The notes under the pieces were generated by a model. That model worked only from the letters and a program-made list of their open reading frames with translations, made no database searches and was not told where the DNA came from. This document shows, piece by piece, positions 6,837 through 15,372 of a stretch of 32,707 nt of DNA; within the stretch, counting starts at the first letter, position 1, and every line of letters starts with the position of its first letter. Location of the stretch: positions 1 to 32,707 of the forward strand of contig DYJK01000032.1 of NCBI GenBank assembly GCA_020723165.1, written 5' to 3'. The stretch comes from Melioribacter roseus. GTDB taxonomy: Bacteria > Bacteroidota > Ignavibacteria > Ignavibacteriales > Melioribacteraceae. Made by a program: the position numbers and the translations under genes.

Positions 6837-8933
6837 TTAAAAATCCAACAATTCTTTCAACGAATTATAAATTTTATCCCGTGTTGGCAGAACTGCAAAT
6901 TCTAAATTAGGATGATAAGGTATTGGCGTATCTTTAGCTCCAATTCTTCTTACCGGTCCATCCAGAGATTCAAAACAATTTTCAGTTATTAACGCAGCAA
7001 TCTCTGCACCAAATCCGCCGGTTAATGTATCTTCGTGAATCACCATTACCTTGCCCGTTTTGCGGACGGAATTATAAATTGTTTCAACATCGAGCGGCAC
7101 TATAGTTCTTAAATCAATCAGCTCAACGGAGTATCCTTCTTCTTCCAAACGTTTGATTGCAAAATTGGATTCGTGTACCATTGCGCCGTAAGTGATAACT
7201 GAAAGATCATTGCCTTCCTTTATCACTTTGGCTTTACCAAACTGAACTAAATAATCAGCATCGGGTTCCGGAGTAGTTGCATAACTTTGACGGTACAAAC
7301 CTTTATGTTCTAAAAATAAAACCGGGTCATTGATACGTAAAGCAGTTTTAAGCAAACCTTTAGCGTCGGCAGCATTTGACGGATATGCAATCAACAAGCC
7401 CGGCATATGAGCAAAAAAACCTTCTATGTTCTGGCTGTGATAAAGTCCCCCGTGAATATAACCACCAACGGCAACGCGCGTAACAACCGGCGCTTCAAAT
7501 AAATTATTAGAGCGGTAACGCATCATCACAAGTTCGTCACGGAACTGCATGAATGCCGGCCAAATGTAATCCCCGAATTGTATTTCTACACAAGGTTTCA
7601 ACCCGGCTAATGCCATACCGATAGCGATGCCTTCAATACTTGCTTCTGCCAAAGGTGAGTTGAAAACTCTTTCATTGCCGAATCTTGATGATAATCCTTT
7701 TGTTGCAGTGAATACACCGCCCTTGCCATCAGCAACATCTTCTCCAAAAAGATAAATTTTATTATTGCGATCCATCTCTTCTCGTAACGCATGATTAATC
7801 GCATCAACCATCACAATAGGTTTACCATCTATCTTCCCTTTATTGTAATCCAATGAATCACGTTTGCCGGATTCATCTAAAACATACAAAGCTGCTGTTT
7901 CAGATTTTGGGTCTTCTTGCTTCAATGCCCAGTCGGCAGCATCGTTTATATGCTGATTAATTTCTTTTTGAAATTCTTCATAAGCAAGAGGTGTTAAAAT
8001 TCCTTTTTCAATTAACTGATCTGAAAACATTTTTATCGGGTCGCGCTTCATATCTTCCATCAGGGAGTCACTGCTTCTATATTTTTTTTGATCATCTGAC
8101 GAAGAATGTGAGAACAATCTTACTACGTGCGCTTCTACCATTGCGGGTCCTTTACCCTGACGGGCATATTTAACCGCCGATTGAGCAATAGCGTTTACTT
8201 GTAAGAAATCTGTTCCATCAACATCTAATCGTAAAAGATTTTCGTAACCTTTCATCATCTCTAAAATAGAACCATTCTTACCGGCAGTTTGGTTTTCTAC
8301 CGGTACTGATATAGCCCATTTATTATTTTGAATAACAAATACGACTGGCAGTTTATCACGCGAAGCCCAGTTGACAGCTTCATGAAATTCGCCTTGCGAA
8401 GTAGTTCCCTCGCCGCTGCTGACATAAACTACGCCATTTATTTTTTGTTTTTTCAATGCAAGAGCTGTACCGACAGCTTGTAAAAATTGTGTACCGGTAG
8501 GACTCGATTGCGTTGGAATATTAAATTCTTTTGAAGACCAATGACACGGCATTTGTCTGCCACCGGTAAGCGGATCATCCGCCTTAGCAAGATATGCAAG
8601 GAAAAGATCTTCCGGCTTTGTACCAACAGCGATTGAGAAACACATATCTCTGTAATAAGGATAAGCCCAATCTACACTTTTTTTCATTGCAAGACCGAAT
8701 GCAGTTTGTGTGGCTTCATGACCGGCACCTGAAATTAAAAAGAATGCTTTCCCTTGTTTAATTAATTTCATCACCTTGTTATCAATAGTACGCGAAATAC
8801 TCATGATGCGGAGAACATTCATCAGCTCATCTTTTGTCATTCCGCCAAATGAATCGATCTTACCGGTTGGTACAGAAGTGTTCTCCTTTTTATCTAAAAC
8901 GGTAGCTGTTTCAATCTTGCCGTTTCTTGTCAT
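6837..8933 (-). CDS. 2-oxo acid dehydrogenase E1, alpha-beta fusion, branched-chain-like
   Basis: This thiamine-pyrophosphate enzyme decarboxylates a 2-oxo acid and acylates the E2 lipoyl arm. Alpha and beta subunits, usually separate, are fused in 698 residues. The alpha part (~30-365) carries the TPP-binding block from GEG at 174-176 to Asn203-Asn204. It also has the loop FSHSSSDDQKKYRS, which resembles the HSTSDD phosphorylation loop of branched-chain enzymes. The beta part begins near residue 375 and includes YLFGEDVADGKGGVF. ATG at 8933 has AAGGGA upstream and is preferred; a TTG at 8981 overlapping the lipB stop would add 16 residues with no family match that I can see. Such fusions are common in the Bacteroidota group. 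The branched-chain assignment is likely but unproven; a pyruvate or mixed substrate range is possible. Confidence 0.93.
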   Translation of the reverse strand: MTRNGKIETATVLDKKENTSVPTGKIDSFGGMTKDELMNVLRIMSISRTIDNKVMKLIKQGKAFFLISGAGHEATQTAFGLAMKKSVDWAYPYYRDMCFSIAVGTKPEDLFLAYLAKADDPLTGGRQMPCHWSSKEFNIPTQSSPTGTQFLQAVGTALALKKQKINGVVYVSSGEGTTSQGEFHEAVNWASRDKLPVVFVIQNNKWAISVPVENQTAGKNGSILEMMKGYENLLRLDVDGTDFLQVNAIAQSAVKYARQGKGPAMVEAHVVRLFSHSSSDDQKKYRSSDSLMEDMKRDPIKMFSDQLIEKGILTPLAYEEFQKEINQHINDAADWALKQEDPKSETAALYVLDESGKRDSLDYNKGKIDGKPIVMVDAINHALREEMDRNNKIYLFGEDVADGKGGVFTATKGLSSRFGNERVFNSPLAEASIEGIAIGMALAGLKPCVEIQFGDYIWPAFMQFRDELVMMRYRSNNLFEAPVVTRVAVGGYIHGGLYHSQNIEGFFAHMPGLLIAYPSNAADAKGLLKTALRINDPVLFLEHKGLYRQSYATTPEPDADYLVQFGKAKVIKEGNDLSVITYGAMVHESNFAIKRLEEEGYSVELIDLRTIVPLDVETIYNSVRKTGKVMVIHEDTLTGGFGAEIAALITENCFESLDGPVRRIGAKDTPIPYHPNLEFAVLPTRDKIYNSLKELLDF

Positions 8934-8977
8934 GTTCTTTCCCTTATACTTTTTTTGAACAAGAATTTTGTGCTGCT

Positions 8978-9694
8978 TCAAATCTGCTTTATAAGTTCAA
9001 AAGAATATTTTTCTCTTGATGTAAGGTGAGTTCCTGAATAACCAAAAATACTAACGAAATTCCTTACAATTTTTTCTTTTACTTCGTTCAGTTCAATTTC
9101 TTTTTTCAATTCTTTACTTAATGATGTAACATCTTTACCGCGTATACCGCATGGAATAATTCCGCCGAAGTAATTTAAATCCGTATTGATATTGAATGCA
9201 AATCCGTGCATGGTTACCCATCTGCTGACTTTAATTCCAATTGCAGCAATTTTTCTATTCTCGATCCATACACCGGTATATTTTGGATTTCTTCCAGTCT
9301 CTAATCCGTATTCCGCACAAGTTTTAATTATCACTTCTTCAAGCGCTCGTAAGTACTCGTGTGTATCTTCTTTCCAATCAGATAATCTGATGATCGGGTA
9401 CCCAACAATTTGTCCCGGACCGTGATAAGTTATATCACCGCCACGATCAATTTCATAAACACTTACACCAAGTTCTTTTAATTGTTCTTCAGTGCTAAGA
9501 AGATTTTCCTTTTCTGCAACTTTACCAAGTGTATAAGTATGCGGATGCTCCAATAAAAAGAACGTATCATTAATTTTATCATGCAGACGAAGATCAAAAA
9601 TTTCCTTTTGCATGCCCCATGCTTGCTGGTAATCAATAAGACCAAGATCGCAGTAATCTAAATTTCTATATGTGGATTGATTCATTGTTTGCAT
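8978..9694 (-). CDS. lipB: Octanoyl-[acyl carrier protein]:protein octanoyltransferase
   Basis: LipB moves octanoyl groups from acyl carrier protein onto lipoyl-domain lysines, the step before LipA. The 238-residue protein has the signature RGGDITYHGPGQIVGYPI at about 84-101. The catalytic dyad is Lys148 (NRKIAAIG) and Cys182 (IPCGIRG), 34 residues apart as in the E. coli enzyme. Its start at 9694 lies 29 bp inside the end of lpdA, and its stop is within 50 bp of the E1 start, so the genes are almost certainly co-transcribed. A second in-frame ATG at 9685 is possible. The gene sits between E3 and E1 of the complex that its product modifies. Confidence 0.96.
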   Translation of the reverse strand: MQTMNQSTYRNLDYCDLGLIDYQQAWGMQKEIFDLRLHDKINDTFFLLEHPHTYTLGKVAEKENLLSTEEQLKELGVSVYEIDRGGDITYHGPGQIVGYPIIRLSDWKEDTHEYLRALEEVIIKTCAEYGLETGRNPKYTGVWIENRKIAAIGIKVSRWVTMHGFAFNINTDLNYFGGIIPCGIRGKDVTSLSKELKKEIELNEVKEKIVRNFVSIFGYSGTHLTSREKYSFELIKQI

Positions 9695-11069
9695 TAGCTG
9701 CAGCTTCCATTATTGATTCAGATAATGTCGGATGAGCATGAACAGTTTTAATGATACTTTCATAAGTAGCTTCAAGAGATTTTGCAAGGGTTAATTCCGC
9801 TATCATTTCTGTTGCCTCCGCTCCAATTATATGAGCACCTAACAACTCACCATACTTAGCATCAAAAATCAGCTTAACAAATCCGTCTCGTTCTCCAACA
9901 GCAAAAGCTTTTCCGCTTGCCATAAACGGAAATTTGCCGATCTTCAATTGATACCCGGCTTCTAATGCGGTTTTCTCCGTCATGCCAACACTAGCAACTT
10001 GCGGAATACAATAAGTGCATCCCGGTATATTATCATAATTGACCGGCGTTGTATGTAATCCTTTAATATTCTCGATACAATTAATTCCTTCGGCTGATGC
10101 TACGTGAGCAAGCCACGGCGGACCGATTACATCACCGATTGCATAGATTCCTTCAATGTTAGTCTGATAATTAGATTTATCAACTTTAATGTGATTCTTA
10201 AATAATTCAACGCCAAGTCCTTCCAAACCAAATCCTTCTACATTTCCGGTAACACCAATAGCATTCAAAACTTTTTCAGCTTTTAATTCAATCTTCTTTC
10301 CATCTTTTTCAATTGTTACAATTACAGTATCACCCTTTACTTCTGCTTTTTCAACTTTAGCCGATGTGTGTATTTCAATTCCTCGTTTCTTTAACAATTT
10401 GGTCAGCGTTTCGGCAACTTCTTTATCTTCAACCGGCAGAATTTGATCTAACATTTCTACGACTGTGACTTTAGTACCAAGTACCGAATAAAAATACGCG
10501 AACTCAATACCAATTGCACCGGCTCCAATTACAATTAAATCCTTCGGCTGCTTTTCGAGACTCATCGCTTCGGTTGAAGTGATAATATTTTTTTTATCAA
10601 CCGGAATAGAAGGAATTGTTTTGGGTCTTGCACCGGTAGCAATAATTATTTTTTCAGCAATAACAGAATCAGTTTTTTTACCATCGTTATCAAAAATATC
10701 AATTTGATTTTTAGATGCTAATTTTCCAAATCCTCTTATCCGGTCAACTTTATTTTTCTTTACAAGCAGTTCAACATTTTTAGTAATTCGATCGGATATA
10801 TCACGGCTTCGTTTGATGATTTTGGAAAAATCGAAACTCAATCCTTCAACAGAAATACCAAAATCATTCGAGTGATTTTTCATTATATCAAAAATCTCGG
10901 CGTTTTTTAACAAAGATTTGGTTGGGATACAACCCCAATTCAGACAAACACCGCCTAAATTATCTTTATCAATGACAACAGTCTTAAATCCTAAATGCCC
11001 AGCACGAATAGCCGCCACATAACCGCCGGGACCGCCTCCTAAAATTGCAATTTCATAGTTTTTGCTCAT
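9666..11069 (-). CDS. lpdA: Dihydrolipoyl dehydrogenase (E3)
   Basis: E3 reoxidises dihydrolipoyl groups and passes electrons through FAD to NAD+. The 467-residue protein has the FAD motif GGGPGG at 11-16, the redox disulphide Cys42/Cys47 in GGVCLNWGCIPTKS, the NAD-binding VIGAGAIGIEFA near 180, and the C-terminal HAHPTLSE with the catalytic His-Glu pair. It is the first gene of the run lpdA-lipB-E1-E2-lipA. The upstream 422 bp contain no gene and should hold the operon promoter. The ribosome-binding site is weak (CGGA). Length and motifs are standard for the family. Confidence 0.97.
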   Translation of the reverse strand: MSKNYEIAILGGGPGGYVAAIRAGHLGFKTVVIDKDNLGGVCLNWGCIPTKSLLKNAEIFDIMKNHSNDFGISVEGLSFDFSKIIKRSRDISDRITKNVELLVKKNKVDRIRGFGKLASKNQIDIFDNDGKKTDSVIAEKIIIATGARPKTIPSIPVDKKNIITSTEAMSLEKQPKDLIVIGAGAIGIEFAYFYSVLGTKVTVVEMLDQILPVEDKEVAETLTKLLKKRGIEIHTSAKVEKAEVKGDTVIVTIEKDGKKIELKAEKVLNAIGVTGNVEGFGLEGLGVELFKNHIKVDKSNYQTNIEGIYAIGDVIGPPWLAHVASAEGINCIENIKGLHTTPVNYDNIPGCTYCIPQVASVGMTEKTALEAGYQLKIGKFPFMASGKAFAVGERDGFVKLIFDAKYGELLGAHIIGAEATEMIAELTLAKSLEATYESIIKTVHAHPTLSESIMEAAANANNESIHI

Positions 11070-11491
11070 TAAATTATCCGAAATGATTTGAGTATTGGCT
11101 TCGAAATATAACTATATAGCCCCTTAAAACAAACATGAGCTCCTTTTATAACTATTAACAAGGTTTAAGAAGTAAATGTTCATTGAAGCCAATAAAGGAA
11201 TTTAGCCGGTTGTGTGAATTAATTTGTAAACCGTTCCGTCAAATAACCGTCTGCTTTAGCAGACGGAATAAAGACAGAAAAAAAACACGGGCTTTAGCCC
11301 GGTCACGCAATACTAATGTGGCTAAAGCCAAAATATTATCGTTCTCTTTTGGATTCCGTCAGTTTGGCGAAGCCATTCCTTCGGAAAAAACTGACGATAA
11401 GTTTTTTGTTTTTGAATTATGCAACAACCTCTTTAAGCCGCGGGTTAATAAAAAGTCAACTCTCTTTTAATAACTGCTTCTCCATTGGAGC
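11070..11491. other. 422-bp gene-free region with a cluster of hairpins
   Basis: This region separates nth from lpdA and should carry the lpdA operon promoter, which I could not place with confidence. It holds several palindromes: CCGTCTGC-TTTA-GCAGACGG at 11247-11266, GGGC-TTTA-GCCC at 11289-11300, and TGGC-TAAA-GCCA within the 17-mer at 11314-11330. A larger stem-loop has 9-bp arms CGTCAGTTT (11357-11365) and AAACTGACG (11388-11396), with a smaller CGAAG/CTTCG pair inside. Open frames here on plus lack protein-like features. Confidence 0.65.
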
Positions 11492-12199
11492 CTACTGACA
11501 AGAGCCAACATTATCAAGCAGCATGAAATCTCTTTTCTTCCCGGCAGAAGTGTTATTCAAATTTTTGTCGGGATATTTGCAAATTTCTACAAGCGGACAA
11601 ATTCCACAATTCGGTTTTGCCGGCTTACAAATTTCGCGTCCGAGCCGTATCAGGTTTGTATGAAACGAATGAGCGATTCCACCCGGAAAATTTTTATTAA
11701 GAGCATAGAATGTTTTGTCAGGCGTTTTTTCTGTTACAATGCCGATGCGGTTTGTTGTTCTATGCACATGAGTATCAACCGGGCAGACATTTCTATCTAA
11801 TGAGAATAACAAAACACAGCTTGCAGTCTTAACACCAATCCCTTTAAATGATGTTAATAGTTCTATCGCTTTTTCATTATCGTAATTTTTGATAAAGTTA
11901 AGATTAACTTTTCCTCTCGCATCTAAATTTGTTATTAGATTCTTTATTGCAAAAGATTTCTGTTTGGCAAGTCCGGCTGTACGTATCAACTTTTCAATCG
12001 AGGTTCTCTTAACATCCAACAATTGATCCCATGATTTGTATTTACTCTTCAAATTAAGGAATGCCTTGTATGAGTTATTGTCGTTAGTATTTTGTGATAG
12101 GATTGTAGCAATCAAAAGATCGAGCGGATCAGGAAGTTTTTTGTTCCGCTCCGGCAAGCCGAATTTGTTAATTAATATTTTATTAACAGCGACTATCAA
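11492..12199 (-). CDS. nth: Endonuclease III family DNA glycosylase/AP lyase
   Basis: This base-excision repair enzyme removes oxidised pyrimidines. The 235-residue protein has the helix-hairpin-helix FKGIGVKTASCVLL with catalytic Lys124, and the catalytic Asp142 in CPVDTHVHR. A C-terminal 4Fe-4S loop has the exact C-X6-C-X2-C-X5-C spacing (Cys191, 198, 201, 207). The start is TTG with AGG about 8 nt upstream; no in-frame ATG exists before the preceding stop. The gene lies 54 bp after the histidine kinase gene on the same strand and may be co-transcribed with it. The C-terminal tail after the cluster is about 28 residues long. Confidence 0.95.
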   Translation of the reverse strand: MIVAVNKILINKFGLPERNKKLPDPLDLLIATILSQNTNDNNSYKAFLNLKSKYKSWDQLLDVKRTSIEKLIRTAGLAKQKSFAIKNLITNLDARGKVNLNFIKNYDNEKAIELLTSFKGIGVKTASCVLLFSLDRNVCPVDTHVHRTTNRIGIVTEKTPDKTFYALNKNFPGGIAHSFHTNLIRLGREICKPAKPNCGICPLVEICKYPDKNLNNTSAGKKRDFMLLDNVGSCQ

Positions 12200-12253
12200 C
12201 GTTAAACCTAATTTTTGATAGTCAGAAAATAAAAAAATAACGGGAGATAAAAA

Positions 12254-13858
12254 TCAATTCACTTTATATATTGGGATTGAGACAAAAAATTTACTACCCT
12301 TTCCTTCTTCGCTCTCGACCCAAATACTGCCGCCTTGCTTCTCACAGAATTCTTTACATAGAATTAACCCAAGCCCGGTTCCTTTCTCTTTCGCGCACCC
12401 GATCTCTTTGTTATTCACATCAATTCTAAAAAGTTTTTGAAGATCACTTTTGCTCATACCGATACCGGTATCTTCAACCGACATTTTTACATGAGCTCCT
12501 TCATCAACGGCATGAATGGAAACTGTACCGCCATCCGGTGTGAATTTAATTGCGTTTGTAAGCAAGTTGCGGATAACAGTGGAAAGCAGATTTTTATCGG
12601 CATGGACCATCAAAGCTGAGTTGGCGTTAACCTTTAAAACAATATTTTTCTTATTCGCTTGGGTAGTAACGAGCTTGATGCTTTCTTTAATAATATTTTT
12701 TAACGACAATGATTCAAGGTTAACTTGGATTAAATCCGATTGAGCGCGCGACCAGTTCAAGAGATCTTCCAATAATTTTTGTGTGTTGCCGGCTGTGTCG
12801 TAAATTATCTTGATAAGTTCCTTCTTCTCCTGGTCTGTTAACTCGTTATAATCTTCTTCCAATATCTGCGAGGTTCCGAGCATAGTGAAAACCGGGTTCT
12901 TTAAATCGTGGCCGATTATAGAGAAGAGTTTATCTTTTGCCGAGTTCAATTGTTGAAGCTTAAATTCGGATTCTGCAAGCTGGTTGTTCAACTCGACATA
13001 TTTACCGGCTTCTTGTTCAATCTGGTCGCGTGAATATGCAACGTCCTGGAGTATTTTTTCTCTTTCAATTTCTGCTAAGATTCTCTCCGAGATATCGCGA
13101 AGTATAAAAAGAATAAGAATCGGGCGATCGATTTCATTTTTAATCACATCAATATTCGATTCTACATGGAAAATCGTTCCGTCACTTCTGATTATGCGGA
13201 AAGTGCAAAACTTTAAGTGTTTACCTTCCCGGGTGCTCTCAAGAATCTCTGTAAACATTTGCCGGTCTTCTTCGTATACAAACTCATTTATTTTTTTATC
13301 GAAGAGATTTTCTACCGATAAACTGCCGACCATTTCTACAAATTTGTTTGACGCAGAAGAAATTTTCCCATCAAGTTCTGTCGTTACAATTCCATCCGGT
13401 GAGGTTGAAAGAATAGATTCAGAAAGTAATTCGCTAACTAAAAAATTATCTTCGGCGTTATTATCTATTTTTTTCCCGGCTTTAATTATCGAACCGGTAA
13501 TAACACCATAAGGATTTATAATCGGGCTAAAATTTACTTCATAATCGTCACCGGTATTTTCTGCAAATGTGAACACCCCCCGTATGTTATTCCCGGTTAT
13601 AGCATGATTGATATGCGTTTGCCAGTATTCTACATCTTTGTAAGGAATCAATGAGAGAAAATCATCACCGGTTTTTATTTCAACCGAAAATGTCTTTAAG
13701 AAATACTCTCTGAAGTTTTCGTTAAACGTAAGCAGCCGGTAATCATTATCAACAAACCAAACGAAATCATTAGTAGAATTAATCATCGCTTCTAAGAGAT
13801 GCCCGTAATCAATATTATCAAAGAAATAGTCATCCCTCACTTTTTTCTGTAAAAGCAT
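12254..13858 (-). CDS. Cytosolic PAS-domain sensor histidine kinase
   Basis: The 534-residue protein has no membrane segment or signal peptide. Two PAS domains are visible at about 22-126 and 145-255 (STSPDGIVTTELDGKISSAS and FRIIRSDGTIFHVESNIDVI). A probable coiled coil follows at 256-306. The HisKA domain has the phospho-acceptor His317 (SIIGHDLKNPVF). The ATPase domain shows the N box NLLTNAIKFTPDGG with Asn435, DTGIGMS and GTGLGL. Autophosphorylation at His317 and transfer to a response regulator are expected, but no regulator gene is adjacent, so this is an orphan kinase. ATG at 13858 has a good GAGGG site. The gene is divergent from the mutase gene across about 141 bp. The PAS ligand is unknown. 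Confidence 0.92.
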   Translation of the reverse strand: MLLQKKVRDDYFFDNIDYGHLLEAMINSTNDFVWFVDNDYRLLTFNENFREYFLKTFSVEIKTGDDFLSLIPYKDVEYWQTHINHAITGNNIRGVFTFAENTGDDYEVNFSPIINPYGVITGSIIKAGKKIDNNAEDNFLVSELLSESILSTSPDGIVTTELDGKISSASNKFVEMVGSLSVENLFDKKINEFVYEEDRQMFTEILESTREGKHLKFCTFRIIRSDGTIFHVESNIDVIKNEIDRPILILFILRDISERILAEIEREKILQDVAYSRDQIEQEAGKYVELNNQLAESEFKLQQLNSAKDKLFSIIGHDLKNPVFTMLGTSQILEEDYNELTDQEKKELIKIIYDTAGNTQKLLEDLLNWSRAQSDLIQVNLESLSLKNIIKESIKLVTTQANKKNIVLKVNANSALMVHADKNLLSTVIRNLLTNAIKFTPDGGTVSIHAVDEGAHVKMSVEDTGIGMSKSDLQKLFRIDVNNKEIGCAKEKGTGLGLILCKEFCEKQGGSIWVESEEGKGSKFFVSIPIYKVN

Positions 13859-13999
13859 TTCACCCTCTAATTTTTAAGCGAGATTGCAGTACCTCTAATT
13901 ATTATCGTAAACTTTTTAAGATTGTTTAGTTTTTCATTTTTTGATATTGTTACTATAAGATTTGATCAATTTATTGCATCAACAGCAAACAGAGGAATT

Positions 14000-15346
14000 A
14001 TGTCAACATTAATGGTAAGCATTTCAGGCATACGCGGTATTGTTGGAGATGGTTTAGATCCACAAACAATTGTTCAATACACTTCGGCATATTCAGACTT
14101 TTGCGGAAAAGGTAAAATTGTTATTGGGAGCGATGGAAGAATATCGGGTGAAATGGTACGTAATATTGTTGTCGGCACTTTGCTTGCCAAAGGTAATGAT
14201 GTGATCGATATCGGTATATGCCCTACTCCAACTGTATTATTCAACGTAAAAAAATTAAAAGCTGCCGGAGGAATACAAATTTCAGCGAGCCATAACCCGA
14301 ACGAATGGAATGCTCTTAAACTGCTAAACAAGTACGGCGAATTTATGAGTCCGGAAGAACATGCAGTAATGATGAATCTTTTGCCGAACGCCGCCCTGAA
14401 ATATTCAGCATGGAATACATTGGGAAGTTACCGGAAATATGATAAAGGTTTGGATGACCATATTGAAGCTGTGCTGAAAATGAAATTCGTAGATGTAAAT
14501 AAAATTCGCAGAAAAAAATTCAAAGTGCTGCTCGATTGCGTGAATGGTGCCGGTAGTTACTCAATGCCTTTGCTGTTGAAGAAATTAGGTTGTAACGTAA
14601 TTGAAATAAATTGTAATAAGAATGGAATATTTCCGCGATTGCCTGAACCGATTCCCGATAATTTAACAGCAACAATGAAAGCAGTTAAGAAACATAAAGT
14701 TGATATTGGAGTTGTTGTTGACCCCGATGTGGACCGTCTTATTCTAATCACTGAAAAAGGTGAACCGTTTGGAGAAGAAAATACAATAACCCAAGCTGTT
14801 AAATTTTACCTTGCCAAGAAAAAAGGTAACGTTGTTGTAAATCTTTCTACAACACGAGCAGTTGACGACGTTGCCGGGCAGACAGATTCCAAAGTGTACC
14901 GGGCACCGGTTGGAGAAGCCAATGTTGTAAAGAAAATGAAAGAGGTTCAAGCTGTTATTGGCGGTGAAGGAAGCGGAGGAGTGATTGTTCCAAAAGTTAA
15001 CTTTGGCAGAGACGCACTTGTCGGTACAGTTATTATGCTGCAGCATCTCCTTGAGTTTGGCGGAAAGATGAGTGAATTTAAAAAGTCCCTTCCGCAATAT
15101 TTTATTCTAAAAAGTAAAATTGAGATCGGCGATAAAAATCCGGATAAAATTATTTCCAGATTGTTGGAACAGTACAAAGATCATCAAACCAACACAGAAG
15201 ACGGGTTACGAATTGATTTTGACGATCACTGGGTTCACTTGCGCAAATCGAATACAGAACCGATCATCAGGTGTATTGTTGAAGCAAAATCGAAAGATGA
15301 AGCAGATAAATATTCTGAATTGTATCTAAAAGAAATTCAAAACTAA
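14000..15346 (+). CDS. glmM: Phosphohexose mutase, probable phosphoglucosamine mutase
   Basis: This enzyme isomerises a hexosamine or hexose 6-phosphate to the 1-phosphate; the GlmM reaction feeds UDP-GlcNAc and cell-wall synthesis. The 448-residue protein has the phosphoserine loop ISASHNPNEWNALK with catalytic Ser97, the magnesium loop DPDVDR at 241-246 (Val where Ala is usual), the sugar loop GEGSGG, and the phosphate-binding RKSNTEPIIR near the C-terminus. ATG at 14000 has AGAGGA 5-6 nt upstream and matches the family N-terminus (VSISGIRGIVG). A longer reading from 13922 adds 26 residues unlike the family. The length fits GlmM, but a phosphomannomutase or phosphoglucomutase cannot be excluded. 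The enolase-superfamily gene follows after 26 bp. Confidence 0.9.
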   Translation: MSTLMVSISGIRGIVGDGLDPQTIVQYTSAYSDFCGKGKIVIGSDGRISGEMVRNIVVGTLLAKGNDVIDIGICPTPTVLFNVKKLKAAGGIQISASHNPNEWNALKLLNKYGEFMSPEEHAVMMNLLPNAALKYSAWNTLGSYRKYDKGLDDHIEAVLKMKFVDVNKIRRKKFKVLLDCVNGAGSYSMPLLLKKLGCNVIEINCNKNGIFPRLPEPIPDNLTATMKAVKKHKVDIGVVVDPDVDRLILITEKGEPFGEENTITQAVKFYLAKKKGNVVVNLSTTRAVDDVAGQTDSKVYRAPVGEANVVKKMKEVQAVIGGEGSGGVIVPKVNFGRDALVGTVIMLQHLLEFGGKMSEFKKSLPQYFILKSKIEIGDKNPDKIISRLLEQYKDHQTNTEDGLRIDFDDHWVHLRKSNTEPIIRCIVEAKSKDEADKYSELYLKEIQN

Positions 15347-15372
15347 ATCGTAAAAATTACGCAGTGTGTTAA

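Noticed and set aside
8934-8981. TTG-initiated extension of the E1 gene overlapping the lipB stop
   Set aside because: ATG at 8933 has an AAGGGA site at proper spacing, and the extension is Lys-rich without family similarity.
11070-11180. Possible riboswitch or leader upstream of lpdA
   Set aside because: No conserved riboswitch core could be recognised; the visible hairpins belong to the repeat family further upstream.
11480-11490. CTCCATTGGAG palindrome next to the nth stop as a terminator
   Set aside because: The loop would be a single base, and no U-run is present.
11183-11498. Plus-strand open frames of 60-95 residues upstream of lpdA
   Set aside because: They run through palindromic repeats, have basic low-quality sequence, and lack a ribosome-binding site or recognisable motif.
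12254-13858. Histidine kinase as PhoR partner of the Pho-box-like array
   Set aside because: It is cytosolic with two PAS domains, has no adjacent response regulator, and lies 17 kb away; nothing in the sequence links the two.
13922-13999. N-terminal extension of the mutase gene
   Set aside because: The 26 extra residues do not resemble the family, and ATG at 14000 has a good AGAGGA site and the conserved start of the domain.
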